This document shows positions 1 through 7,876 of a DNA stretch of 64,000 nucleotides, piece after piece (within the stretch, counting starts at the first letter, position 1; every line of letters starts with the position of its first letter). Location of the stretch: positions 1-64,000 of the forward strand of contig PLDA01000002.1 of assembly GCA_003134965.1 (NCBI GenBank), given 5' to 3'. Both the position numbers and the translations under genes were made by a program. The notes under the pieces were generated by a model. The model was not told where the DNA came from. It saw nothing but the letters and a program-made list of their open reading frames with translations, and made no database searches. Source of the DNA: Vulcanimicrobium winogradskyi. Its GTDB lineage: Bacteria; Vulcanimicrobiota; Vulcanimicrobiia; Vulcanimicrobiales; Vulcanimicrobiaceae.

Positions 1-2
1 TC

Positions 3-344
3 AGTTTTACTCCGGCGCTAACATCGATTGCCCAATTCGACCGCTTCGTAGCGTCTGGTCTGCGCGGCGAGCTGGAGGCGCTCTTACGGATCCTCGTCAT
101 GGTCCACACACAGCGCGATCCCAAAGCCTTAATTGTCGCCAGTACATCGGCGAATCCGCGCGTCGGACTCCTGATCCTCGAAGACCAGCGGCGCCAATTC
201 CGAATCTGCGCAAACTTTAGTACGCAGCGGGAGATAGTCATCCCCTTCAATGCCGGCAGAATTCTCAAGGCAAAGCGGCTACAGGATGACCGCTTAGGAC
301 CGCTAGGATACATGATTGACGTACCGAAAGATGGTTCGGTATGA
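3..344 (+). CDS. C-terminal fragment of a protein, possibly a GH13-type glycosidase tail
   Basis: The reading frame is open from base 3 with no stop, so this is the 3' end of a gene that begins left of the window; the ATG at 99 is probably internal. The visible 113 residues have the pattern of the C-terminal beta domain of alpha-amylase/glucosidase family proteins: a helix rich in Leu, then short strands including ICANFS and a final strand after PLGYMI. That family assignment is a judgement by eye and is weak. The stop overlaps the start of the following ROK kinase gene by four bases (ATGA), which implies one transcript and suits a sugar-related role. It could equally be another protein with a small beta-sandwich end. 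Confidence 0.5.
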   Translation, partial: SFTPALTSIAQFDRFVASGLRGELEALLRILVMVHTQRDPKALIVASTSANPRVGLLILEDQRRQFRICANFSTQREIVIPFNAGRILKAKRLQDDRLGPLGYMIDVPKDGSV

Positions 345-1357
345 GCGGGAGATTGCCGCCCAGCAAAGAGCCCCGATCGGCGCCTCGATCAGCTTCCAAC
401 ATTGAGGGGTCCTTGGTCTATGCGCTCGATATCGGAGGTTCTTCCGTAAAGAGCTGCCTAGTCCATGTGAAGGGCGATCAGGTTGCAATTCTGGAACGCT
501 ATGGAAGCGCCAGGCTGCCGTCGAGACAGTTCTCCGACGTAGAGCAAATCGTAGTGCAGGCCGTTGGCCAGGTGCTAAGCGCCACGCCGACGCTATCGGC
601 TGTAGGTATTAGCACAACAGGATCCGTGGACAGTTCTGGGATCGTCGTAAGCGCCGGCCATTTTCAAGGCTACGTTAACGTCTCTTGGAACAAATTGTTA
701 CGGCGAGACTTTCCTCGCCTTGAACGAGTGGTCGCAGTGAATGATGGACGCGCTTCGACCTGGGCCGAATACTGTGCGAACATCAGTAAGATCTCATCGC
801 ACATTCACGCTGTCGTGGGCACTGGCGTGGGTGGCGGCATCGTATATAAGGGTGACCTAATGCAGGGCGACAGCGGTCAGGCGGGCTATATAGGGCACAT
901 CAAGATAACCCTTGATCAAACCGCACTTTGCAGTTGCGGGAAAATGGGGTGCGTAGAAACGTTAGCTTCGGGTCCGGCAATTGTACGGCACTTCAACGCT
1001 GACCCGAGCGGTCCAAATGATGATTATGCAACTGCGTTCGACACTGTCTGCGAGCTTGCCCGAAAGGGCGACATGACAGCACGCGCAGCCTTTAGCCGCG
1101 CAGGTTATTTCTTGGGCATGGGACTCGGCAACGCGATGAACGTTCTCAATCCGTCTCAGGTTACGGTCGGAGGCGGCGTCATTCTGGCGTCCGAAAGCAT
1201 CGACACCTTGGGAGATGGAGGCCCTTACTTGCGATCCGTCGCCGATGGAATTCAGGCCGCGGCGCACAAACGCGTTGCCGCAGCGGCTACGCTGCGGCAA
1301 TCGGTCCATGGGAATGACGGCGGAATGGTCGGTGCTGCACTCTTAGCGGCTCAGTGA
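341..1357 (+). CDS. ROK-family sugar kinase
   Basis: This is a 338-residue protein of the ROK (repressor, ORF, kinase) family, which phosphorylates hexoses or amino sugars in the cytoplasm. The N-terminal phosphate motif DIGGSS is at residues 30-35, the catalytic aspartate is in VNDG (D135), the second nucleotide loop GTGVGGG is at 160-166, and the zinc site is complete: GH at 185-186 followed by CSCGKMGC at 197-204 and Glu206. About 25 residues precede the first motif, so the true start could be slightly downstream, but no helix-turn-helix fits in that space. It overlaps the upstream gene by four bases and runs convergently into a pentapeptide-repeat gene nine bases away. Substrate cannot be read from sequence; a nearby ChbG-type deacetylase suggests an amino sugar. 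Confidence 0.88.
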   Translation: MSGRLPPSKEPRSAPRSASNIEGSLVYALDIGGSSVKSCLVHVKGDQVAILERYGSARLPSRQFSDVEQIVVQAVGQVLSATPTLSAVGISTTGSVDSSGIVVSAGHFQGYVNVSWNKLLRRDFPRLERVVAVNDGRASTWAEYCANISKISSHIHAVVGTGVGGGIVYKGDLMQGDSGQAGYIGHIKITLDQTALCSCGKMGCVETLASGPAIVRHFNADPSGPNDDYATAFDTVCELARKGDMTARAAFSRAGYFLGMGLGNAMNVLNPSQVTVGGGVILASESIDTLGDGGPYLRSVADGIQAAAHKRVAAAATLRQSVHGNDGGMVGAALLAAQ

Positions 1358-1366
1358 CGACGCTTC

Positions 1367-2626
1367 TTACTCTGACGATAGCCTCCCGAGCCGATTGGCA
1401 GCGACGCCAATCCAGAGACCCAAGAAAATGAAGCCAAGGATACGAGCAACTGGCAACAGAAGGTCGCGGCCCGTCGTGACCTGAGGACTAGTTCCGATAC
1501 CGAAAAGACTTGCCCCGACGATTAGAAACTCATCACGGATAAGTTTCAAGTCCGGCGGCCAGACGAATAGATGCTTATCAATCAGGAGAATCACCAGGGC
1601 GATCAATAGCATAGCCGAACCTGCGACGAGCGATAGCCTCGTGAGGCTTGTACCGAAGGCGGAGCTAGCACCCCAGATCCGTAGCCACGTATTTCTAATC
1701 GCACCACCCGGCTGCGCGTGCATTTCTGCCAGATACTGTGCGTCAGCGATCTCACGGCGAAGTAATGGCGACAGTCCTCGGAGATCTTGAATGGGCTGCC
1801 GCAGCAGATAAGGGCTCGGCTGATACTTTCCCAGCAGCGATGTAGTCCCGCACTGCCTGGGCCAATCACACTCGACCACGACGACATCCAGCATCACTGA
1901 GTGCGGTAGGTCGAAATCTCGAAGTGAAACATTCCTCAAAGTACTGCCAGTAAGATCCAGCTGCATGACTTGAGACTCGTGCAACCGCATTTCGTGTATG
2001 TCACACGACTTAAAGGTGGCTGAAGACAGCTGTCCCTGTGCGATGCAAAGGGAGGATATGTTGCTCTTCTCGAATCGCGTTTCATGCACATTTGAAGATG
2101 TGAGGTGCACACTTGTGAACGCAGCGGCACTGAACTTACAATGAGAGACGGTTAGATTTTTCGCGGAGATATTGGTGGCTACACAAGATGATACGATGCA
2201 GCGCGTCAGGGACGCCGAATCAATTTGCGTGCCCTCGAGAGTGCATCCTGACAGCTCGGAATTGTCGACCGTGACCGATCGAAGGTCGGCCCGACTCAGG
2301 TTGACCCTATTTAGGCGCGCCTCGCGAAAGACGGCATGCTGAAAATTGCTCCCTGACGCGTCAATCTGCTGGAAACTACACGCAATCAGACTCGTTCTCT
2401 CGGCCGAGACGTCTCGCAGGCTGGAGCCCGAAAACCGACAATTGTCCAGATTGGCTGACTCCAAGTCCGCTCCATCCAGATCGCAGCGCTCGAATGACCG
2501 ACCCGACAGATCACGCCCGCGTAGATTGACCATCCGTAGGTCGATTCGGGAACGCGCCGTCGCTACGAAATTGGCCCAATCTTGCGGACTCGCACGAAGG
2601 GCGTTCAGAGCGTCTACGGACGCCAC
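1367..2626 (-). CDS. Pentapeptide-repeat protein with C-terminal membrane segments
   Basis: This 419-residue protein has a long run of pentapeptide repeats of the A(D/N)LXX type from about residue 35 to 245 (for example DLDGADLESANLDNC), which in this fold gives a right-handed beta helix. The C-terminal third holds two to three hydrophobic segments, near 330-350 and 370-412, so the repeat domain is probably tethered to the inner membrane. The start is GTG at 2626. It lies 45 bases downstream of the ChbG-type deacetylase gene on the same strand and is probably cotranscribed. Function is not known; soluble pentapeptide proteins of the Qnr type lack membrane segments, so that role is unlikely. 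Base composition is low like the rest of the left 9.8 kb. Confidence 0.8.
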   Translation of the reverse strand: MASVDALNALRASPQDWANFVATARSRIDLRMVNLRGRDLSGRSFERCDLDGADLESANLDNCRFSGSSLRDVSAERTSLIACSFQQIDASGSNFQHAVFREARLNRVNLSRADLRSVTVDNSELSGCTLEGTQIDSASLTRCIVSSCVATNISAKNLTVSHCKFSAAAFTSVHLTSSNVHETRFEKSNISSLCIAQGQLSSATFKSCDIHEMRLHESQVMQLDLTGSTLRNVSLRDFDLPHSVMLDVVVVECDWPRQCGTTSLLGKYQPSPYLLRQPIQDLRGLSPLLRREIADAQYLAEMHAQPGGAIRNTWLRIWGASSAFGTSLTRLSLVAGSAMLLIALVILLIDKHLFVWPPDLKLIRDEFLIVGASLFGIGTSPQVTTGRDLLLPVARILGFIFLGLWIGVAANRLGRLSSE

Positions 2627-2671
2627 GCCGGCACCAGATCATTCGAGAGTTCGAATAACGACATAAGGCTG

Positions 2672-3442
2672 TCAGAACGAGCCATAGGGTCGCGGCAAGT
2701 GGCCGGCAGACGTCGGCCAACCCTCGTTCGCGAGCTCCATGAGCCCACGGTGTTCGTCTTCTCGCGCAGAAGACAGCGAAGACACCGACTTGAGATATTC
2801 ATCGCAGTACCCCGGATGAACAACGACTTCTATTACGCTTTCCGATGGATGCTCTGCGATCTTGGCCTCTACCTGGCGCTTCAACTCCTGGGCTCCGAGT
2901 GATCGGCCAGACCAATCTCGCACGATGGCAACGGAGCCCCGTATGCCCCTTGATCGCATGCGCACACCGATGGCGCCCGCGGCGCCGCGAACCGGCACGT
3001 TTAGCTCGGCCGCGAGCTTCACGTAGATCTCGAAAAGGTCTTCGCGACGGTGCATCCCGTGATGGCTGTCCAGATGATTTGGCAAGCCTCCAAGGAGCTC
3101 GATTGCAACCTCGATCTGCCGTCTCCATTCGGCCTCGACTTCGCCCGGGTCGGGGAGCAGCTCGCTCTTTCTGGGGTCGCGGAAGCGCCCCGTAGCGGCC
3201 TCGACAAGGCTCGGGATCTCTGCCGCTGGCGACAATGGACTCCCGCCCGTAAGTTGCAGATGAACTCCCGCCCTGCCCCTGAGATCGGATACCCCCCAAT
3301 CAACCATACGCGTGCGCGCTCCGAGGGCGGCCGTCATCAGGGACGTGCTTGTTATCGCGCCCGCGTCGAATAATTCGCGAATGGACTTACACACTCCATC
3401 GCTTAATCCAAAATCGTCGGCGTTTATAACGATCGAAGCCAT
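2672..3442 (-). CDS. ChbG/YdjC (HpnK)-family carbohydrate deacetylase
   Basis: At 256 residues this matches the YdjC/ChbG family, metal-dependent cytoplasmic enzymes that remove an acetyl group from N-acetylated sugars such as chitooligosaccharides. The metal-site motif NADDFG is at residues 7-12, His61 sits in GVHLQLT, a second metal motif HLDSHHG begins at His123, and the conserved HPGYCDE lies near residue 208. All expected motifs are intact. The start is ATG. It sits between a ROK-like gene (137 bases upstream on the same strand) and the pentapeptide gene. The neighbourhood of two ROK proteins supports an amino-sugar catabolic role, but the exact substrate is inference. Deacetylation of hopanoid or glycolipid sugars (HpnK type) is the main alternative. 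Confidence 0.87.
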   Translation of the reverse strand: MASIVINADDFGLSDGVCKSIRELFDAGAITSTSLMTAALGARTRMVDWGVSDLRGRAGVHLQLTGGSPLSPAAEIPSLVEAATGRFRDPRKSELLPDPGEVEAEWRRQIEVAIELLGGLPNHLDSHHGMHRREDLFEIYVKLAAELNVPVRGAAGAIGVRMRSRGIRGSVAIVRDWSGRSLGAQELKRQVEAKIAEHPSESVIEVVVHPGYCDEYLKSVSSLSSAREDEHRGLMELANEGWPTSAGHLPRPYGSF

Positions 3443-3579
3443 CGCGCGATTCCATCCAATGGGCTGCCACGTTACTTAGGCCAAAGCGGGCTCGGCCACA
3501 GCGTTCCGGTTCTTCGAGATGTCGGGGACCCCTTCGCCCCCGCAACGTCATTCGTCTAGAAGCACCGATGGTGTGCAAT

Positions 3580-4827
3580 TCAGGGAGATTGAACCGTACG
3601 CCACAGCTCAACCGCCCCATAAAACTGAGCGTCACGGCCAAGTTTGGAAATCGAAATGTCGGTCTGATTCCACGCCAGTGGCCACGAAAGCTGACGGGCA
3701 TACCTTACAACGCGATCAGGAAATCCCGGTAGCTCCGTTATCATTCTCCCCCCCAAAACGATACGGTGCGGGTTCAGTATCGTGATCACCGAATTTATGG
3801 CGAAGCCGAGGTATCTAGCCGCAACCTCCAGCACGGCGTCAGCGACAGGATCTCCCTCTGCTATACCGTCGGCAATTCGATCGTAGGGAATCTCGGTCCA
3901 GTCGCGCTCCGAGGCAATCCTCAGAGCCTTCCGGAACTTCGATCCTTCTGATACCGCATAAGACGATCCCCGCTTGCCCTCTTCCGACTGGTATGTGGAG
4001 ACAAGACGCTCACTCACCCAAGGACGACTTGCGAACACCTCCAGCGCACCGCTAGACCGCAACGCCTTATAGTAGGCGCCGTCGGGTTGAACAATCAGGC
4101 GTCCCAAAATTCCGGCTACGCCAGCGCCGACGTAAGCCAATCCATTCATGATAATCTTTGCCCCAACCCCTTCGTCGGCGAATATATAAACCAGACATTG
4201 CGAACCGGTATTCTCACAATCGGGGGCGACGACGTATCTATTTTCGCCTATCGCAAGACACTCAACATCATGAAAAACGTGACACTTCTTTTTCAGACGC
4301 TCCTGCATCCATTTCGTTACGCCTACCGACTCACGAATGCCTAAACGGCTTGAACTCCTAATGGTGTCGATACCCTGCAGCGTGCCGGGTAAGGAAATAA
4401 CTATCCCGGCGGGCTCTCGGCCACGTTCTTTCCAGAACGCCAGCAGCCTCCGTTCAATCTCTTCAAGAAGGCGCTGTCCATTAGAGTCCGTCTGGTACGG
4501 GGCCGGATCCCACGTCTGATCAGCGCACCGTTTGATCTCGCCGGCGGAAGCAATTTCACACTCAATCAGAGTGGCTTCGCGAGCCTCAAGAAGAACGACT
4601 GTCACGAGCTGGCTCCCAGCAACTTGTACCTTACGCTTCATCAGCCAACCCCAGTTCTTGGGAACGGGCACGTCAGTGGCCTGCACGATTCTGATTGAGT
4701 ATGGGTGACCTGAACCGCGATGGTTGTGCGCGCTAATGCGCACGGGACTGGTTTCGGTAACCGAGGCGCGTCCACCCAGTCGCAGATTCCCGGCCAAAGC
4801 GTTCAAGCAGAAGGTCGCCGATTTCAC
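3580..4827 (-). CDS. ROK-like protein lacking kinase and zinc motifs, possibly a regulator
   Basis: The 415-residue frame begins with GTG; an internal ATG at 4641 would give 353 residues. The body has the ROK fold pattern, ending with VLGGR in the usual position, but the N-terminal DxGxT motif is replaced by a strand without Asp-Gly-Gly, the second loop reads DEGVG instead of GTGIG, and the CxCGxxGCxE zinc motif and its preceding GH are absent. Asp in VFHDVE is kept. Residues 1-50 resemble the recognition helix and wing (SGHPYSIRI) of ROK repressors, but the first helices of a helix-turn-helix are missing because a stop codon lies five codons upstream. It is therefore either a decayed or divergent ROK regulator or a sugar-sensing pseudokinase. 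It heads the operon with the deacetylase. Confidence 0.7.
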   Translation of the reverse strand: MKSATFCLNALAGNLRLGGRASVTETSPVRISAHNHRGSGHPYSIRIVQATDVPVPKNWGWLMKRKVQVAGSQLVTVVLLEAREATLIECEIASAGEIKRCADQTWDPAPYQTDSNGQRLLEEIERRLLAFWKERGREPAGIVISLPGTLQGIDTIRSSSRLGIRESVGVTKWMQERLKKKCHVFHDVECLAIGENRYVVAPDCENTGSQCLVYIFADEGVGAKIIMNGLAYVGAGVAGILGRLIVQPDGAYYKALRSSGALEVFASRPWVSERLVSTYQSEEGKRGSSYAVSEGSKFRKALRIASERDWTEIPYDRIADGIAEGDPVADAVLEVAARYLGFAINSVITILNPHRIVLGGRMITELPGFPDRVVRYARQLSWPLAWNQTDISISKLGRDAQFYGAVELWRTVQSP

Positions 4828-4915
4828 GGACTGCTCGCTGGCTTACTTCCTAGGCGGCTGCCAGCCTAAAGCCCGCGGAGACTGCATCTTCGGTCGGGCG
4901 CGCGAACTGTTCGGC

Positions 4916-5206
4916 GTGTACTTGCAGGTTATCTATCTCGCAAACATATCATGCGGCCACTGCGGAAACGTCCTCGTCGACCGGTCAAGCCGACCCGTGA
5001 TCTCGCCCGTCTCGACGCCCAGCGGCGCGCCATACTCGTACGACGAGAACCGCCGTCCGAAGTCGCTTATCCTTGCCCTTCGTTGCGTGCGCTGCAGTGT
5101 GGAGACCGCGTTTGAGCGGAACGGCGCCAACACCGAAGTCAAACCACAGTCGAATCCTCCGACCGTCTACTCCGGATCGGTGTACGTGGTGCGTGAGGGA
5201 TTCTGA
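4916..5206 (+). CDS. Small hypothetical protein with two CxxC pairs (zinc-ribbon-like)
   Basis: This occupies the otherwise empty stretch between the ROK-like gene and the HEPN-type operon. The frame is open from 4724, but that part overlaps the start of the ROK-like gene, so I take the GTG at 4916, giving 96 residues. CGHCG near residue 12 and CVRC near residue 51 form two CxxC pairs about 36 residues apart, the spacing of a zinc ribbon, with an aromatic C-terminus. No family is recognised. The open frame is short and could be chance, and the start is uncertain. The rest of 4,828-5,240 shows nothing clear besides presumed promoter space for the divergent genes. Confidence 0.4.
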   Translation: MYLQVIYLANISCGHCGNVLVDRSSRPVISPVSTPSGAPYSYDENRRPKSLILALRCVRCSVETAFERNGANTEVKPQSNPPTVYSGSVYVVREGF

Positions 5207-5240
5207 GCCGTTGGCTCGGCTCCGGCTTTGACGATCACAT

Positions 5241-6503
5241 CTACGGTCCTGTGAGGACAATGTCCATTGGCTCGTTGGCAAACCGCGGATCCCCAGCGGC
5301 GCGGAGTTGCGTGAGGCGTCGCACGACGTCATCGACCAGCCGTAGGACGGCCTTCGTCTCGTTCACATTCTCGCGACCTTCTCTCCCGCGCAACACGGTT
5401 GTTCGCCGCTGAAACGCCCCGAGCAGACCATCGTGGACTTCGCGTTCCGACTTGCCGAGGTCTCTGGCGATGAGCCGTGCCGCAAGTAGTGACAGTCGGT
5501 GCGCCAGTTCATTTCGGGAGTCGTCGCCCAAAATTGATTCGAGCGCCGTCACAGCCTCCAGCAATGCGCTCTCGTCATCACGAGCGAGCTCAATGGTCGC
5601 CAGGCGTTCGCCGGCAAGGCGCACCCGGTTTTGTCGCGTATCTTGAAGACTCGCCCATGTAGATGTCATCGCTGGAATGTGCTCCGGCCCGATAAGCGTC
5701 TTCCTCAGGTCTTGTCGCGGGGAGTCCCCGAGTAGCCTCAGACGGCCCGCTCCCTCCGGATAGAAGCCGACGTTTTCAATCAGGGTGGGACCCGCCGTTG
5801 CGGTCGATCGCTGTGCGACGGCAATTGCAATCAACATTCGGTCGACCGCCGTTCGGCAGGCGCCAATCACATCTTGTATGTCGCCCGGCTCACCTTCGCG
5901 TAAAATTGGGAGCCGAAAATTGTGCACGAACTGCGCAGGGACCTCAGAATTATCGTCCCAGGCAACGCCATTCCAGCGAGGGTCCTCTCGCGGATTCACT
6001 TGCATCGGACCAATGTCGTTTTCACCATCGAGGGAAATGGGCTGCGAGCGGACGTTGTGCAGCGGCGTTATCGCGTGGTACGGAAGGCTGTCAGCCGTCA
6101 AGAACGCCTCGATCTCGCGGTAGACGACTGCGAAGAACTCCGAAGGCTCACCATAAAGGAGCACGCCTTTCCGCATGCGCCGATGTGCAGCCTCCAGAAA
6201 GGCATTGCCGATTGACCGCGACTTGTCAGTTGCGAAGATGCTGAACGCCGTACGTGTTTGACCGCAAATGCGCTCGCGCAGCACGACCTCCTGCGCGATT
6301 ACCGACTGAAGCTGGGTCCATTCGTAGATTTGGAATACTTCGACGCCGAATTCATAGCCCCACGCCTTGTCATCATCTTTGTAGCCCGCCTCGACAAACT
6401 TCCGCTGATACACCATCAACCTTGGCCAGACCACAGTGAGCCAGGCAAGTAGCAATCCCTTTAGCTCGTTCACGGCACTAATCCGACCACTAAGGCGTCC
6501 CAA
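5241..6503 (-). CDS. Apea-like HEPN-domain protein with the catalytic histidine replaced
   Basis: The 420-residue product is the last of three genes in a minus-strand operon and starts inside the end of the preceding gene (34-base overlap). Residues 1-300 match no family I know. Residues about 300-400 follow the Apea-like HEPN pattern: a helix ALLEAVTALESIL, a helix RLSLLAARLIARD, then FQRRTTVLRG where active members read YxxRSxxxHG, and a final long helix. Arg367 is kept but the histidine of the R-X4-H motif is Arg372 here, so RNase activity is not expected. The neighbouring 464-residue protein has the same domain order with an intact motif, so this looks like an inactive paralogue serving as partner or regulator. 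That role is inference. Confidence 0.75.
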   Translation of the reverse strand: MGRLSGRISAVNELKGLLLAWLTVVWPRLMVYQRKFVEAGYKDDDKAWGYEFGVEVFQIYEWTQLQSVIAQEVVLRERICGQTRTAFSIFATDKSRSIGNAFLEAAHRRMRKGVLLYGEPSEFFAVVYREIEAFLTADSLPYHAITPLHNVRSQPISLDGENDIGPMQVNPREDPRWNGVAWDDNSEVPAQFVHNFRLPILREGEPGDIQDVIGACRTAVDRMLIAIAVAQRSTATAGPTLIENVGFYPEGAGRLRLLGDSPRQDLRKTLIGPEHIPAMTSTWASLQDTRQNRVRLAGERLATIELARDDESALLEAVTALESILGDDSRNELAHRLSLLAARLIARDLGKSEREVHDGLLGAFQRRTTVLRGREGRENVNETKAVLRLVDDVVRRLTQLRAAGDPRFANEPMDIVLTGP

Positions 6504-7864
6504 TCCGGTTCCTGACGCTCGCCAAGGCGCTTCTGTAAAGCGCGTCGCACGATTTCTTCCACACGCGGCGTCAGCGCTTCAACGGTGAGCGGCTCTCCAA
6601 GAACTCTTACCGCGCGGGGTTCGCTACCATGTGCGATCGCGCTTCGCATGTCGTAAGCTGCGCCGACCGTCCTGTATACAATTCTTCTTTCTGCCAGTTC
6701 CGTTTCAAGGTAGAACGCGGCATGCAGGGAACAGCGAAACTTGAGTTCGGTGTGATCCCCGTCGGCCGGCAGGAACAGTGCTTCCGCAGCGATGACGATA
6801 TCTAGTATGCGATCCGCGTCTCGTCGCCGCTCCGCGGCATCCCGGAGGCGTCGAAGCGCGAGGCTTGCAGGGCCCTGTGCCTGAGTCGCGCGCAGTGCAG
6901 CCCAGTAGCGCACGAGGTCTGCGGCGCCCGCGTCGTTGAGCGTAACTTGCGGACGAGGACTCTGCGTGTCGTCTAGCCCGGGTGTCGATGTCGGGAGGTA
7001 GTTTACTGATTGTATTCCCCACGGCGAGCCAATGGTAGCCCATGTCATCGTCGCGCCCGTCTTGGCAAGTCCAGTCGATACGAGCGGAAGTAAGCTGAGA
7101 AGCCGCTCCGGGTCGTCGAATCCGTTCTGCTCGTGCGCGCCGGGATGTCGGCCCGCTAAAACGTCCTCTGGTGTCGGGATACGGTCAAGTACGAGTTTGG
7201 GAAGCGCGATAGTTCGGCGCAGTGCGAGGCGCCGGTACGGCTCGCGCTTATATCGGCGACGCTGCGCCATATCGCCGGCGATTGCGTTCATCTGCAACGC
7301 TTTGATCGCCTCATCGTCTGTGAGCACGTCGATTACGAGTCCCGGCTCGAGCTCGAGTGGAGTTGCAACCTCGAGATCCCAGATCGGCGTCACGTAGACG
7401 ACTTCGAATGTGGCGGCGCGAACAACGGTATGCAGTTGCCTTAACAGCTTTTCGATTCGCCCCGGTTCGCCGAACTGCATATCGGTCGGCCGTTCATAGT
7501 CCGTATCGACTGGGACGACCGATGCGGCGATCCGATCTGGCGATATTGGAAATAGGTGCGACGCTGAACCAACCGCCTTACCGAGAATCGGACCGAAGTC
7601 GGGCTCGGCTGCGAGGGCGGCAACCACACTGTGAAAAGGAGCCAAATGAAACGTGGCCTCAATCGCCCCTGGCGTGTAAACCGCTCGCTCGCGGCATACG
7701 CGTAGGAAAATTTCTGGACCCTCCTTGATAAAGAAGTCCTCGCAGATGCTGCGATGTGCCCCGCTCAGCTTCCAGGCTTGCGCCGAGCTGGAAACCCAGC
7801 CCCAAAGGGCATTCGCGACGTCACGATATGGGGTGTTTTCCGGTACTGGTGCAATGAATGGCAT
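6470..7864 (-). CDS. Apea-like HEPN-domain protein with intact R-X4-H motif
   Basis: The product has 464 residues and is the middle gene of the operon, beginning with ATG twelve bases after the 639-residue gene ends. The N-terminal 300 residues are unrecognised. The C-terminal domain (about 335-450) follows the Apea-like HEPN pattern: LDIVIAAEALFL, then a helix with RCSLHAAFYL, then AYDMRSAIAHG with Arg407 and His412 forming R-X4-H, then a helix with VEEIVRRALQ. HEPN domains with this motif are metal-independent RNases in many toxin-antitoxin and phage-defence systems, although some Apea-like proteins are of unknown role. The next gene encodes a paralogue with the motif broken. A defence or toxin role is inference from domain, island composition and operon. 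Confidence 0.8.
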   Translation of the reverse strand: MPFIAPVPENTPYRDVANALWGWVSSSAQAWKLSGAHRSICEDFFIKEGPEIFLRVCRERAVYTPGAIEATFHLAPFHSVVAALAAEPDFGPILGKAVGSASHLFPISPDRIAASVVPVDTDYERPTDMQFGEPGRIEKLLRQLHTVVRAATFEVVYVTPIWDLEVATPLELEPGLVIDVLTDDEAIKALQMNAIAGDMAQRRRYKREPYRRLALRRTIALPKLVLDRIPTPEDVLAGRHPGAHEQNGFDDPERLLSLLPLVSTGLAKTGATMTWATIGSPWGIQSVNYLPTSTPGLDDTQSPRPQVTLNDAGAADLVRYWAALRATQAQGPASLALRRLRDAAERRRDADRILDIVIAAEALFLPADGDHTELKFRCSLHAAFYLETELAERRIVYRTVGAAYDMRSAIAHGSEPRAVRVLGEPLTVEALTPRVEEIVRRALQKRLGERQEPDWDALVVGLVP

Positions 7865-7876
7865 TGGCGGCTTGAG

